Counted from the first letter of the stretch, positions 9,214 to 18,960 are shown. The stretch: 64,000 nucleotides of DNA from Ferruginibacter sp. (GCA_017983695.1 JAGOAX010000011.1:62001-126000); one strand, 5' to 3'. The notes: generated by a model from the sequence alone, not told the origin. Numbers and translations: made by a program.

Positions 9214-10662
9214 ATGAACAAACAAATTTTAGAACACAGCTTAAATTTAAACCGCCGTAAATTTTTATCAAAACTTAGTTTGGGTATTGGTAGTGTGGCG
9301 TTGGGTTCATTATTAATTCCCGATTTGTTTAGTGGCAAAATGGATGAAGAAACTTTGATGGCCGGGCTACCGCATTTTGCACCTAAAGCAAAACGAATTA
9401 TTTATTTATTTCAAAATGGCGCTCCCTCGCAATTGGATTTATTTGATTACAAACCCAAACTACAGGAAATGTTTGGTCAGGATCTTCCAGAATCTATTCG
9501 CATGGGGCAACGGTTAACTGGGATGACTGCCGACCAGAAAAAATTTCCTTTGGCTGGTACTGCTTTTAATTTTAAGCAACATGGTAAATATGGTACATGG
9601 TTTAGTGAGTTGCTGCCACATATCGCTTCTATATCAGATGATTTGTGTGTGGTAAAATCAATTTTTACCGAAGCTATAAATCATGACCCTGCACTAACTT
9701 TTTTTCAAACAGGTGCACAGGTAGGTAACCGCCCCAGTATGGGCTCTTGGTTAAGTTATGGTTTAGGAAGTGAGAATAAAAATTTACCGGCATTTTGTGT
9801 ATTACTTTCCAAAGGAAAAGGTAATGGGCAGGGTGTATATTCAAAATTATGGACTAATGGATTTTTAGATTCTATTCACCAGGGTGTGCAGTTTAGCAGT
9901 GGCGATAATCCGGTGTTATATCTTAACAATCCAGAAAGTATTAATAAAGACGACAGAAGGAAAATGCTGGATAAAGTAAATGCATTAAATGAAGAATCGT
10001 ATAAAGAATTTGGCGACCCGGAAATAAATACAAAAATACAACAGTACGAAATGGCATTTCGTATGCAAACTGCTGTGCCGGAAATTACCGACATGAGTAA
10101 AGAACCCGAAAGCATTGTGAAATTATATGGACCAGAATGTTTGGTACCCGGTACATATGCTGCCAATTGTTTGTTGGCACGTAAACTTTCGGAAAATGGC
10201 GTTCGCTTTGTACAACTATACCATCAGGGATGGGATGGACATAATAATTTGCCCGGCGAAATTAAAGGGCAATGCCAGGATGTGGACCAGGCGAGTGCAG
10301 CATTAATTACCGATTTAAAACAAAGAGGTTTGTTAGATGAAACACTGGTAATATGGGGTGGAGAATTTGGCCGTACCAATTATTGCCAAGGCCCTTTATC
10401 AAAAGAAAATTATGGACGGGATCATCACCCTAGATGTTTTACCATTTGGATGGCAGGCGGTGGCGTAAAGCCAGGTATGTATGGAGAAACAGATGAGTTT
10501 GGTTATAATATTATCAATAATCCGGTGCATGTAAATGATTTTCATGCTACAGTTTTAAACCTGATGGGTTTAAATCATGAGCAACTTACTTTTAAACATT
10601 TGGGCAGGCGCTATCGCTTAACTGATGTTGCTGGTAAAGTTGTAAATGGAATAATTGCATAA
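9214..10662 (+). CDS. DUF1501 family (sulfatase-like fold) Tat-exported protein
   Basis: 482 aa with a twin-arginine signal (LNRRKFLSKLSLGIGSVALG, residues 12-31). The DUF1501 domain follows: AKRIIYLFQNGAPSQLDLFDYKP, AINHDPALTFFQTG, GNRPSMGSWLSYGLG, GENGVRF-like ENGVRFVQLYHQGWDGH, WGGEFGRT and GRDHHPRCFTIWMAGGGVK. DUF1501 proteins resemble sulfatases or alkaline phosphatases in fold, but no biochemical activity is generally established. The sulfatase C/S-x-P-x-R maturation motif is not seen, so it is not called a sulfatase. It is almost invariably next to a DUF1549/DUF1553 gene, as here with a two-base gap, and the pair probably acts as a unit. Confidence 0.9.
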   Translation: MNKQILEHSLNLNRRKFLSKLSLGIGSVALGSLLIPDLFSGKMDEETLMAGLPHFAPKAKRIIYLFQNGAPSQLDLFDYKPKLQEMFGQDLPESIRMGQRLTGMTADQKKFPLAGTAFNFKQHGKYGTWFSELLPHIASISDDLCVVKSIFTEAINHDPALTFFQTGAQVGNRPSMGSWLSYGLGSENKNLPAFCVLLSKGKGNGQGVYSKLWTNGFLDSIHQGVQFSSGDNPVLYLNNPESINKDDRRKMLDKVNALNEESYKEFGDPEINTKIQQYEMAFRMQTAVPEITDMSKEPESIVKLYGPECLVPGTYAANCLLARKLSENGVRFVQLYHQGWDGHNNLPGEIKGQCQDVDQASAALITDLKQRGLLDETLVIWGGEFGRTNYCQGPLSKENYGRDHHPRCFTIWMAGGGVKPGMYGETDEFGYNIINNPVHVNDFHATVLNLMGLNHEQLTFKHLGRRYRLTDVAGKVVNGIIA

Positions 10663-10703
10663 AGTTTTAAAATTGTACCGAATTTTTTACTATAAAAATA
10701 TTT

Positions 10704-11741
10704 ATGAATCGTAGAAAATTTATTGAGCAAACGGCCACTGTAACATTTGGTTTGGCATGTATGCCGTCATTGCTTACTGCAAAACAAAAACAGGAAATTA
10801 TTTTTGGACATAACAATAAGCGATATCGTATCGATACCAAATGGGGTGTATTGGATTTTAACCGGTATCCGGTAAAAGATTGTCATGAAATGGTGCAAGA
10901 TAGCAAGGGTAGAATTATACTGCTCACCAACGAAACAAAAAATAATATTATCATTTACGATAAAAAAGGGAAACTGATTACAACATGGGGCAGCGAATAT
11001 CCAGGTGCACATGGGTTAACTATATTTAATGAAAACGGCGAAGAAGTTTTATTTATTTGTGATAATAACAGGCATCAGGTAATTAAAACAACTTTAGATG
11101 GAAGAGTTTTATTAACACTCAATTATCCAAAAGAAACCGGTGAATACAGCAAGCCAGATGAGTATGTACCCACCGAAACAACTATTGCACCAAACGGAGA
11201 TATTTATGTTGCTGATGGTTACGGAAAAGATTTTATTATACAATATGATTATAAGGGAACCTATATCCGTCATTTTGGTGGCCGAGGTACAGAAGAAAAA
11301 CATTTAAAAAATGCACACGGTATTTGTTATGATAACAGAGATAAAAATAACCCTGTTTTAATGGTTACTTCCAGAGAGCAAAATGCATTTAAGCGATACA
11401 CTCCGCAGGGAGAATATATTAACACTATTCCATTGCCCGGCGCATGGGTTTGCAGGCCTGTAATAAAAGGCGATTTTTTATATGCCGCTGTATTACAAAG
11501 TCAGAGCAGTTTGTGGCAACAATCGGGGTTTGTAACGATACTGGATAAAACTAATAAAGTAGTATCTAATATAGCAGGTAGCCAGCCAACTTACATCAAT
11601 AATAAATTGGATGAAATGTATCAAATCATTAAAGCTTTTCAATATCCGCATGATGTATGTGTTGATGATGAAGAAAATTTGTATGTGGCACAATGGAATT
11701 CTGGGCATGTATATCCTTACAAATTAACACCCGTTGTATAA
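10704..11741 (+). CDS. NHL-repeat beta-propeller protein, Tat-exported
   Basis: 345 aa with another twin-arginine signal (NRRKFIEQTATVTFG, residues 2-16). The mature part reads as a six-bladed propeller of NHL type: repeated units such as VQDSKGRIILLTN, ETTIAPNGDIYVADGYGKDFIIQYDYKG, NAHGICYDNRDK and FQYPHDVCVDDEENLYVAQWNSG. Each has the hydrophobic-x-V-D-x-x-x-N-L-Y-V-A pattern. No catalytic residues can be assigned. Homologues include peptidylglycine lyase-like and 6-bladed carbohydrate-acting proteins, and a binding or scaffold role is equally possible. The stop codon overlaps the next ATG by one base (TAATG), so expression is coupled. Confidence 0.8.
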   Translation: MNRRKFIEQTATVTFGLACMPSLLTAKQKQEIIFGHNNKRYRIDTKWGVLDFNRYPVKDCHEMVQDSKGRIILLTNETKNNIIIYDKKGKLITTWGSEYPGAHGLTIFNENGEEVLFICDNNRHQVIKTTLDGRVLLTLNYPKETGEYSKPDEYVPTETTIAPNGDIYVADGYGKDFIIQYDYKGTYIRHFGGRGTEEKHLKNAHGICYDNRDKNNPVLMVTSREQNAFKRYTPQGEYINTIPLPGAWVCRPVIKGDFLYAAVLQSQSSLWQQSGFVTILDKTNKVVSNIAGSQPTYINNKLDEMYQIIKAFQYPHDVCVDDEENLYVAQWNSGHVYPYKLTPVV

Positions 11742-12529
11742 TGAAAAATTGCTGCATACTTTTTTTACTCATTATTTCATATCCGCTGTTAGCGCAAGAT
11801 ACTTTTCAACTGGCACCACCTTTAGTAAAATACAGTTCAGTTTTTTTTACGGACAGAGCTGTTATTGAAATGAAATTTGCACAAAGCGAAACTGAAATTC
11901 ATTATACATTGAATAAACAGGAGCCAACTATTAATGATCCAGTATATAAAAAACCAGTGATTGTAAAAAATAATTTTACAACAGTAAAAGCAAAGGCGTT
12001 TGGAAATAATTTTCACCCATCAGAAACAATAACCACTACTTTTATAAAAAAAGGTAAAGCAATACAATCCATTCAACAAACAACACCCAATACAAAGTAC
12101 AAGGGTAATGGTGCAAATACATTAATAGATAATAAAGGAGGAATAGCACAACTCAACAGAAATACCTGGATGGGGTATAACTGCGATACAGTAGCAGTAA
12201 CAATGAATTTGCAAAAAGAACAAGCTGTAAGTAAAGTATTGGTTAATTTTTTACAAGATGAAGGGAGCTGGATATTTATGCCGGATGAAATTATTGTAAA
12301 ATGGTTTGATAAAAAGACGAACAGTTATCAACTTTTGGGTGAAGAAAAAATAGCGGCAGATAAGGAAACATCCGGGAGCCATTGTAATTATCGCATTATC
12401 AAAATAAAAAGTAAAATACAAACAGATAAAATTTTAATCAACATCATCGTAAAGAAAAATATCCCGGCATGGCATCCTGCAAAAGGCGAACACGGATGGG
12501 TTTTTATAGATGAAGTAAAAGTATATTAG
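11741..12529 (+). CDS. Secreted protein with chitobiase C-terminal-like and discoidin-like domains
   Basis: 262 aa from the ATG at 11741; a longer frame to 11693 would run far into the NHL gene and lacks a signal, so it is rejected. The signal peptide ends at about residue 19 (YPLLAQ). Residues about 40-110 resemble the Fn3/CHB_HEX_C module (IHYTLNKQEPTINDPVYKKP, TTVKAKAF). Residues about 125-262 resemble an F5/8-type discoidin fold (GANTLIDNKGG, WMGYNCDTVAVTMNL, EGSWIFMPDEI). It ends PAWHPAKGEHGWVFIDEVKV, and the same ending recurs in the next protein and in the GH20 enzyme of this window. There is no catalytic domain, so it is probably a carbohydrate-binding partner. Confidence 0.75.
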   Translation: MKNCCILFLLIISYPLLAQDTFQLAPPLVKYSSVFFTDRAVIEMKFAQSETEIHYTLNKQEPTINDPVYKKPVIVKNNFTTVKAKAFGNNFHPSETITTTFIKKGKAIQSIQQTTPNTKYKGNGANTLIDNKGGIAQLNRNTWMGYNCDTVAVTMNLQKEQAVSKVLVNFLQDEGSWIFMPDEIIVKWFDKKTNSYQLLGEEKIAADKETSGSHCNYRIIKIKSKIQTDKILINIIVKKNIPAWHPAKGEHGWVFIDEVKVY

Positions 12530-12530
12530 A

Positions 12531-14681
12531 ATGAAACGCACCCAAAATATTATAGTCAATATTTGTTTTGCATTAAACTGCCTGCTGCTGTTTTTTTTAT
12601 TTTTCGAAAGCAGGATTGTAATACCGGCATGGCTGCAGGTATTGGGGCGCATGCATCCATTACTGCTTCACTTTCCAATTGTGTTATTGGTGTTGTATAT
12701 TTTCTGGATTTTATTTATCGAGAAAAAAATCACCACAAATGAAGCTTTTAAAAATTGTGGCGACTGGTTGTTGTTATTATCAGCTTTTACGGGAACTTTT
12801 ACTACACTAATGGGCTTATTACTTTCTAAAGAAGATGGTTACGACGCAACAGCTTTACAATGGCATAAGTGGAGTGGTGTGGTTGTTGCCATTATTACAT
12901 TGTTGTGGTATTTGTACAGAGAGCAAATAAAAAATATTAAGTGGTTAAAATCTGTTGTAACTGTAATAGGTTTAGCTGTAATAATTTTTACCGGCCACCA
13001 GGGAGCAGAAATTTCTCACGGACAAAATTTTTTACTGGCACCGGTAATGCCCGAACAACAACAGCAAAAAGTTTTAATGGAAAATGCAATGGTATATGCC
13101 AACATGGTACAACCTATTTTGCAGGCAAAATGTTACAGTTGCCATAATACAAAAAAAGCTAAAGGGCAATTAGTAATGGAAACAGAAGAGCTATTATTAA
13201 AAGGCGGGAAAAACGGAAAATTATGGGATAGCACTGCAGCAGATTACGGCTTATTGTTAAGCAGGCTGCATTTGCCAATAGATGCTAAAAAGCACATGCC
13301 GCCAACAGGCAAGCCGCAGTTAACTGAACAGGAAACACAAATTTTATATTCTTGGATAAAAAGCGGCGCTAATTTTAAAATCAAAGTAATAGACCTGCCA
13401 GCAACAGACACACTTCGTTTAATTGCTACTACTATTTTTAATAACATTGAAACAGATGAGTATGATTTTGCGGCGGCTGATGAATCGGTAATAAAAAAAT
13501 TAAATACTAATTACAGAATAGTAACACCTATATCTAAAACATCACCTGCATTGGGTGTGGAATTTTTTAGTGCTTCATCTTATTTACCAGAGCAATTAAA
13601 AGAATTGCTAAAGGTTAGAGAGCAAGTGGTGAGTTTGAGTTTAAATAAAATACCCGTAAAAGATGAGGAACTAAAAGTAATAGGTCAGTTTATCAATTTA
13701 CGAAAACTCAATCTTTCCTTTACCAGTATTACAGGTAATACTTTAAATGAATTGAATAATTTGAAAGAACTGAGGCAATTGTCTTTATCGGGCACAGCCA
13801 TAAAAAAAGAAGATGTGCTTAAACTATCTTCACTTATAAAATTAAGCCGTGTATTTATCTGGAACACTGCACTCACTCAAACAGATATTGCCGCACTTAA
13901 AACCTCACTGAAAGATATTGTTTTTGAAAATGGCTTTAATGGAGATACTACAATTTTAAAACTAACACCCCCCGTTCTTTTAAATGAAGAACAAATTATT
14001 AATGCACCAATAACCTTAAAGCTAAAACATTATATAACTGGTGCAAGCATCCGGTACACACTTGATGGTACAGAGCCTGACAGCATTACTTCAAAAGAGT
14101 ATAGTAATGACATTGTCCTTACCAATAATACCACAGTAAAAGCCAAAGCTTTTAAAAAGGGCTGGATAAGCAGTGCGGTTATGGAAAATTATTTTTTCAG
14201 TTCAAAGTATAAACCAGATTCGGTGGTAAATCTGTTGCCACCGGATGAACAATATATAGCTGATGGAGCAAAAACTTTAACTGATTTGATAAAAGGCGAA
14301 GCCAATAATTTTAAAAGCGGCAAGTGGCTGGGGTATAAAAAAAATAAAATGGAGAGCCTGCTTTTATTTAATGCTTCTGTAACAGTTAAAAGTGTAACAC
14401 TAAGTACATTAATTGATATTGGTGGGTATATAATGCCTCCCATTTCACTGCAGGTTTGGGGTGGAAATGATATTAGCCATTTAAATTTACTGGCAAATAT
14501 TAGCCCTCAGCAACCAACTCAAGTACAACCGGGCTATCTAAAGGCTTTCGAATTATCTTTTGCACCAGTTGCCGTAAAATATTTAAAAATAGTTGCAGTG
14601 CCGGTCTCAAAATTGCCGGTTTGGCATCCGGGTAAAGGCGATAAAGGCTGGGTGTTTGCTGATGAAGTGTTTGTAAATTAA
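12531..14681 (+). CDS. DUF2231 membrane / cytochrome c / LRR / discoidin-like protein
   Basis: 716 aa. Residues 1-165 hold about five membrane segments of the DUF2231 type (MHPLLLHFPIVLLVLYIFWIL). A PSCyt1-like haem domain follows, with CYSCH at 201-205 and a HMPPTGKPQLT segment. A short leucine-rich stretch lies at about 365-465 (LRKLNLSFTSITGNTLNELNNL...). A chitobiase C-terminal-like module follows (SIRYTLDGTEPDS, about 505), then a discoidin-like C-terminus ending GWVFADEVFV. The haem, LRR and binding modules should face the periplasm. This architecture is seen in Bacteroidota and Planctomycetes beside DUF1549/DUF1501 genes. A role as membrane anchor or electron acceptor for the upstream cytochrome pair is inferred from context. 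It starts one base after the previous stop. Confidence 0.82.
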   Translation: MKRTQNIIVNICFALNCLLLFFLFFESRIVIPAWLQVLGRMHPLLLHFPIVLLVLYIFWILFIEKKITTNEAFKNCGDWLLLLSAFTGTFTTLMGLLLSKEDGYDATALQWHKWSGVVVAIITLLWYLYREQIKNIKWLKSVVTVIGLAVIIFTGHQGAEISHGQNFLLAPVMPEQQQQKVLMENAMVYANMVQPILQAKCYSCHNTKKAKGQLVMETEELLLKGGKNGKLWDSTAADYGLLLSRLHLPIDAKKHMPPTGKPQLTEQETQILYSWIKSGANFKIKVIDLPATDTLRLIATTIFNNIETDEYDFAAADESVIKKLNTNYRIVTPISKTSPALGVEFFSASSYLPEQLKELLKVREQVVSLSLNKIPVKDEELKVIGQFINLRKLNLSFTSITGNTLNELNNLKELRQLSLSGTAIKKEDVLKLSSLIKLSRVFIWNTALTQTDIAALKTSLKDIVFENGFNGDTTILKLTPPVLLNEEQIINAPITLKLKHYITGASIRYTLDGTEPDSITSKEYSNDIVLTNNTTVKAKAFKKGWISSAVMENYFFSSKYKPDSVVNLLPPDEQYIADGAKTLTDLIKGEANNFKSGKWLGYKKNKMESLLLFNASVTVKSVTLSTLIDIGGYIMPPISLQVWGGNDISHLNLLANISPQQPTQVQPGYLKAFELSFAPVAVKYLKIVAVPVSKLPVWHPGKGDKGWVFADEVFVN

Positions 14682-14685
14682 TTTA

Positions 14686-14699
14686 TTCTTAATTAAGAA
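14686..14699. repeat. 14-base palindrome in the spacer before the GH3 gene
   Basis: TTCTTAATTAAGAA is a perfect A/T-rich palindrome in the 37-base gap between the DUF2231 gene and the GH3 gene. There is no T-run, so it is not called a terminator; it could be a protein-binding dyad or chance. Confidence 0.35.
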
Positions 14700-14718
14700 A
14701 CTGCTTAAAACTTATTCA

Positions 14719-17376
14719 ATGCCATTTGTAAAAAAGATAGTTGTCTTTATTGTTATTACCGGATTTTTTTCGAGCAGCTTTGCACAAAAAATTATTTATA
14801 AAGATAATACACAACCCATTGTGGCAAGAGTAGCCGACTTATTAAAAAGAATGACACCAGAAGAAAAGTTTTGGCAATTGTTTATGATACCCGGCGATTT
14901 GAATAATGCTTCTCCAGGTCAATATAAAAATGGGTTATTCGGTTTTCAGGTTAGCGCTGGTGGTGCCGGCGATATGAATAATCAACTTTTAAAATACAAT
15001 ACAAAAGAGGATGCTTTGTATTTAGCAAAAAAAATAAACAGCATTCAAAAATATTTTGTAGATAGTACAAGGCTAGGTATTCCCATTATTGCTTTTGATG
15101 AAGCATTGCATGGTCTGGTAAGAAAAGGTGCAACTGCTTTTCCGCAATCCATTGCTTTGGCAGCAAGTTGGGATACGGCTTTAATGCAACAGGTGGCATC
15201 GGCAATTGCTACAGAAACAAAAATCAGGGGTATCCGTCAAATACTTTCGCCAGTAGTAAACATAGCAAGTGATGTACGCTGGGGACGAACGGAAGAAACC
15301 TACGGCGAAGACCCATTTTTAGCCTCGGCCATGGGTGTTGCTTTTGTAAAACAATTTGAACAAAAAGGTATTATTACAACACCTAAACATTTTATAGCCA
15401 ATGTGGGTGAAGGCGGCAGAGATAGCTACCCTATAGAGTGGAACGAACGTACTTTGGATGAATTTTATTTACCACCATTTTATGCTTGTATTAAAAAGGG
15501 GGGCTCCCGAAGTATAATGACGGCGTATAATTCATTAAATGGTAAAGCTTCTTCTGCAAACGATTGGCTTTTGCTGGAAAAATTAAAAAAGCAATGGAAC
15601 TTTAACGGCTTTGTTATTTCGGATGCCAATGCTGTTGGTGGCGAGCTGGTGTTACATCATACTGCTGAAGATTATGCATCAAGTGGCCAACGCGCCGTTA
15701 ACAATGGCTTGGATGTTATTTTTCAAACAGATTATAATCACTACAATTTATTTATTCCCCCTTTTTTACAAAATAAAATTGATAGTAACAGATTAAATGA
15801 TGCGGTGGCAAGGGTGCTAACTGCCAAATTTGAATTGGGGTTATTTGAACAACCCTATGTTGATGAAAATTTCAAAGAAAAGCAAATTGTTTACAATCAT
15901 AAAAACATTGCAGCACAGGCAGCTAATGAATCATTTGTATTGTTAAAAAATGATAAACAGATATTGCCACTTTCTTCTACAATAAAAAGTATTGCCTTAA
16001 TTGGTAGCGATGCTGTTGCAGCAAGATTAGGTGGATATAGTGGAGAGGGGAATGATAAAGTAAGCATATTGCAAGGACTTAAAAATAAATTGTCAGCCAC
16101 AGTAAAAATAAATTACGAAGAAGGTGTTGGAAGAAACAATACTGTTTTTAAAGTAGTAGGAACGGAGTTTTTATCAGTCAATAATAAACCCGGCTTGCAG
16201 GCCAGTTATTATAATTGTATTGATTTTAATTGTGCTCCTGCTTTAAAAAGAATTGATAGTGAAATTAATTTTCGGTGGACATTATTTGGACCATCGACAG
16301 AAATGAGTAATAGTTTTTATGGCGCCAGGTGGGAAGGTTACTTAACAGCACCCGAAACTGGAAATATTAAAATTGGTATTGAAGGCAATGATGGCTATTG
16401 TTTGTATATCAATAATGAATTGCATATTGATAGCTGGCAAAAAAAATCATTTTCAACTTTTACCAAAAACTACAATTTTATTAAGGGAAAAAAATATGCA
16501 ATTCGTATAGAGTTTTATGAAACCATAGGAAATGCAACCGTTAAATTAATTTGGAATTATGGTATAGCTAATGATTGGGAGCAAAAAATAAACAAGGCCG
16601 TTGCCGCTGCAAAAAAATCTGATGTAGCCATAGTGGTTGCAGGTATAGAAGAAGGAGAATTTAGCGACAGGGCATTGCTTTCTTTACAGGGTAAACAAGA
16701 AGAAATGATTAATGCCATTGCCAAAACAGGAAAGCCTGTAATTGTTTTGTTGGTGGGTGGCAGTGCCGTAACTATGCAGAACTGGGTTAATAATGTAGCA
16801 TCAATTGCCTGTGTTTGGTATGGAGGAGAAGAAGCCGGTAATAGTATTGCGGATGTTTTATTGGGTAATTATAATCCGGCAGGAAGATTGCCTATAACAT
16901 TTCCATTGCACGAAGGTCAATTGCCTTTAGTGTATAATCATAAACCTACAGGCCGTGGCGATGATTATAATAATTTAAGTGGCTATCCGCAATTTCCGTT
17001 TGGGTATGGATTAAGTTATACCAGTTTTGAATACAGCAATATTTTTTTTTCTAAAAATAATATTAAAACAACGGATACAGCAACAGTTAGTATTACTGTA
17101 AAAAATAGCGGTAAAAAAGATGGCGATGAAGTAGTGCAACTGTATATAAAAGATTTACTGTCATCTGTAACAAGGCCTGTTATGGAATTAAAAGGTTTTG
17201 AAAGAATACATTTAAAAGCAGGTGAAAGTAAAAGGATACAGTTTAGCATTACACCCGAATTACTGACTATGTTAAATGCAAACTTACAGCCAGTAATAGA
17301 AGCAGGGCAGTTTCGTATTATGATTGGTGCATCAAGTAGTGATATAAGACTACAAGAAATATTGACGGTTCAATAA
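14719..17376 (+). CDS. GH3 glycoside hydrolase with inserted PA14 domain
   Basis: 885 aa with a signal peptide ending SSFAQ. The GH3 N-terminal barrel carries WGRTEETYGEDPFLAS, KHFIANVGEGGRDSYP and GFVISDANAVGG, with Asp302 at the nucleophile position. The alpha/beta sandwich domain is interrupted at about residues 490-615 by a PA14 lectin-like domain (LQASYYNCIDF... RWEGYLTAPETGNIKIGIEGNDGYCLYINN). The C-terminus has the Fn3-like domain after PFGYGLSYTSFEYS. PA14-containing GH3 enzymes are mostly beta-glucosidases or beta-xylosidases with lectin-gated substrate pockets; exact specificity cannot be read. It is the last gene of the long plus-strand operon, 37 bases after its neighbour. Confidence 0.93.
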   Translation: MPFVKKIVVFIVITGFFSSSFAQKIIYKDNTQPIVARVADLLKRMTPEEKFWQLFMIPGDLNNASPGQYKNGLFGFQVSAGGAGDMNNQLLKYNTKEDALYLAKKINSIQKYFVDSTRLGIPIIAFDEALHGLVRKGATAFPQSIALAASWDTALMQQVASAIATETKIRGIRQILSPVVNIASDVRWGRTEETYGEDPFLASAMGVAFVKQFEQKGIITTPKHFIANVGEGGRDSYPIEWNERTLDEFYLPPFYACIKKGGSRSIMTAYNSLNGKASSANDWLLLEKLKKQWNFNGFVISDANAVGGELVLHHTAEDYASSGQRAVNNGLDVIFQTDYNHYNLFIPPFLQNKIDSNRLNDAVARVLTAKFELGLFEQPYVDENFKEKQIVYNHKNIAAQAANESFVLLKNDKQILPLSSTIKSIALIGSDAVAARLGGYSGEGNDKVSILQGLKNKLSATVKINYEEGVGRNNTVFKVVGTEFLSVNNKPGLQASYYNCIDFNCAPALKRIDSEINFRWTLFGPSTEMSNSFYGARWEGYLTAPETGNIKIGIEGNDGYCLYINNELHIDSWQKKSFSTFTKNYNFIKGKKYAIRIEFYETIGNATVKLIWNYGIANDWEQKINKAVAAAKKSDVAIVVAGIEEGEFSDRALLSLQGKQEEMINAIAKTGKPVIVLLVGGSAVTMQNWVNNVASIACVWYGGEEAGNSIADVLLGNYNPAGRLPITFPLHEGQLPLVYNHKPTGRGDDYNNLSGYPQFPFGYGLSYTSFEYSNIFFSKNNIKTTDTATVSITVKNSGKKDGDEVVQLYIKDLLSSVTRPVMELKGFERIHLKAGESKRIQFSITPELLTMLNANLQPVIEAGQFRIMIGASSSDIRLQEILTVQ

Positions 17377-17477
17377 TTTACATTTATTATTGTTGCTTCA
17401 GTAAAAGAAGTTCGTAATACAATATTTAAATAATAGCATTGCTACTTTTATATAAACCAGGTAAGAAATTATATATA

Positions 17478-17485
17478 TACTTTTG
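17478..17485 (+). promoter_or_regulatory. Possible Bacteroidota -7 promoter element for the pepP-like gene
   Basis: TACTTTTG matches the TAnnTTTG element and lies 17 bases before the ATG at 17503. No TTTG -33 box was found at the expected distance, so this is tentative. It would give the peptidase its own promoter, separate from the glycosidase operon. Confidence 0.35.
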
Positions 17486-17502
17486 AAAACAAAAATTGAA
17501 TT

Positions 17503-18903
17503 ATGAATTTAAAACTTTTCGAAAAATTAGTTTATTCCAAAAGGCGTGAAGTATTGAAGAAAAATATTTTATCAGGCCTCATTCTTTTTTTGGGAAATGA
17601 AGAAACTGGAATGAACTATAAAGACAACTGGTATCCTTTCAGGCAGGATAGCACTTTTCTTTATTATTTTGGTTTAAACACTGCAGGCCTTGCTGCCATC
17701 ATTGACGTAGATAGCGGTGAAGAAATTATTTTTGGGAACGAACTTACCGTCGAAGACATTGTATGGACAGGCCCTTTACCGTCTATAAAAGAAATGGCCG
17801 GAGCAGTTGGCGTAACAGCTACACAGCCTTATAATACAATTGAAACGGTATTAAGTAAAGCTCTATCTAGCGGAAGAGAAATTCATTTCATTCCGCCTTA
17901 CAGAGCAGAAAATAAAATTAAACTAGCACAATGGTTAAATATACCAGTAGTTGGATTGAGTGAAAAAATTTCGGTGCCACTTATAAAAGCTATCGTTAGT
18001 CAGCGATCTTATAAAGAAGCCTGCGAAGTGGATGAGATGGATAAAGCAACGGGTATAAGTGCTGATATGCATCTTACTGCAATGCGTTATGCAAAACCAG
18101 GAATGAAAGAATTTGAAATAATTGCAAAAGTAAAAGAAGTGGCTCATGCTAACGATGCCAGTATTTCTTTTAATCCAATTGTTACCATACATGGAGAAAC
18201 CCTGCATAATTTATATTGTGGTAATACCCTAAAAGAAGGGCAAATGGTTTTGTGTGATGCAGGTGCCAGTAATGATATGAATTATGCCGGCGACCTTACC
18301 TGCACCTTTCCTGTGGGCAAAAAATTTACTGCCAAACAAAAAGAAGTGTATCAAATTGTTTTGCATGCACACCAAACTGCTGTGGCCATGTTAAAACCCG
18401 GTGTACTCTTTAAAGACGTGTATTTAACAGCAGCTCAAAAAATTGTAGAAGGGATGCAGATGCTGGGAGTAATGAAGGGTGATGCAAGAGAAGCAGTAGC
18501 TGCTGGTGCACATGCTATGTTTTTTCAATGCGGCCTTGGGCACATGATTGGTTTGGATGTACATGATATGGAAGATCTTGGAGAACCTTATGTAGGTTAT
18601 ACCGATACTATTTTGAAAAGTACACAGTTTGGCATTAAATCGTTGCGCCTTGGCCGGGCACTGGAACCGGGGTTTACACTTACAGTAGAGCCGGGCATTT
18701 ATTGTATTCCTCCATTAATGGATCAGTGGAAGGCAGAAAATAAATTTACTGATTTTATTAATTATACTGCATTGGAAACTTATCGTGATTTTAGCGGTAT
18801 ACGGGTAGAAGAGGATTATTTGATAACTAAAGACGGTGCAAGGCGATTAGGTAAAAAATTGCCAATGACAGTTGAAGAGGTAGAAGCAGAGAGGCAAGGC
18901 TAA
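17503..18903 (+). CDS. pepP: Xaa-Pro aminopeptidase (M24B metallopeptidase)
   Basis: 466 aa, no signal peptide, cytoplasmic. An N-terminal AMP_N creatinase-like domain (LFLGNEETGMNYKDNWYPFRQDSTFLYYFG) precedes the pita-bread fold. All five expected di-metal ligands are visible: Asp252 and Asp264 (CDAGASNDMNYAGDLT), His347 (GLGHMIGLDVHDM), Glu396 (TVEPGIY) and Glu436 (GIRVEEDYLIT). It would release N-terminal residues preceding proline, completing peptide use after protein or glycoprotein breakdown. It is 126 bases after the GH3 gene and converges with the DUF1080 gene across a shared terminator hairpin. Gene symbol by family; other M24B members (pepQ) are less likely because of the AMP_N domain. 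Confidence 0.88.
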   Translation: MNLKLFEKLVYSKRREVLKKNILSGLILFLGNEETGMNYKDNWYPFRQDSTFLYYFGLNTAGLAAIIDVDSGEEIIFGNELTVEDIVWTGPLPSIKEMAGAVGVTATQPYNTIETVLSKALSSGREIHFIPPYRAENKIKLAQWLNIPVVGLSEKISVPLIKAIVSQRSYKEACEVDEMDKATGISADMHLTAMRYAKPGMKEFEIIAKVKEVAHANDASISFNPIVTIHGETLHNLYCGNTLKEGQMVLCDAGASNDMNYAGDLTCTFPVGKKFTAKQKEVYQIVLHAHQTAVAMLKPGVLFKDVYLTAAQKIVEGMQMLGVMKGDAREAVAAGAHAMFFQCGLGHMIGLDVHDMEDLGEPYVGYTDTILKSTQFGIKSLRLGRALEPGFTLTVEPGIYCIPPLMDQWKAENKFTDFINYTALETYRDFSGIRVEEDYLITKDGARRLGKKLPMTVEEVEAERQG

Positions 18904-18925
18904 ATTTTATTTTTGTACATTTTTT

Positions 18926-18960
18926 AAAAGAGGAAGTATTACATTAATACTCCCTCTTTT
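18926..18960. terminator. Bidirectional terminator between convergent genes
   Basis: A 16-base arm (AAAAGAGGAAGTATTA) and its near-perfect complement (TAATACTCCCTCTTTT, one mismatch) are separated by CAT, with A/T runs at both ends. It sits 22 bases after the pepP-like stop and 4 bases after the end of the convergent DUF1080 gene, so it can serve both. Confidence 0.85.

Noticed and set aside
9214..10662. Sulfatase
   Set aside because: The fold is related, but the formylglycine C/S-x-P-x-R motif is absent; DUF1501 is the better name.
11693..11740. Upstream extension of the 262-aa protein
   Set aside because: Would overlap the NHL gene by 49 bases and replace a clear signal peptide with non-signal residues; ATG at 11741 fits the TAATG coupling.
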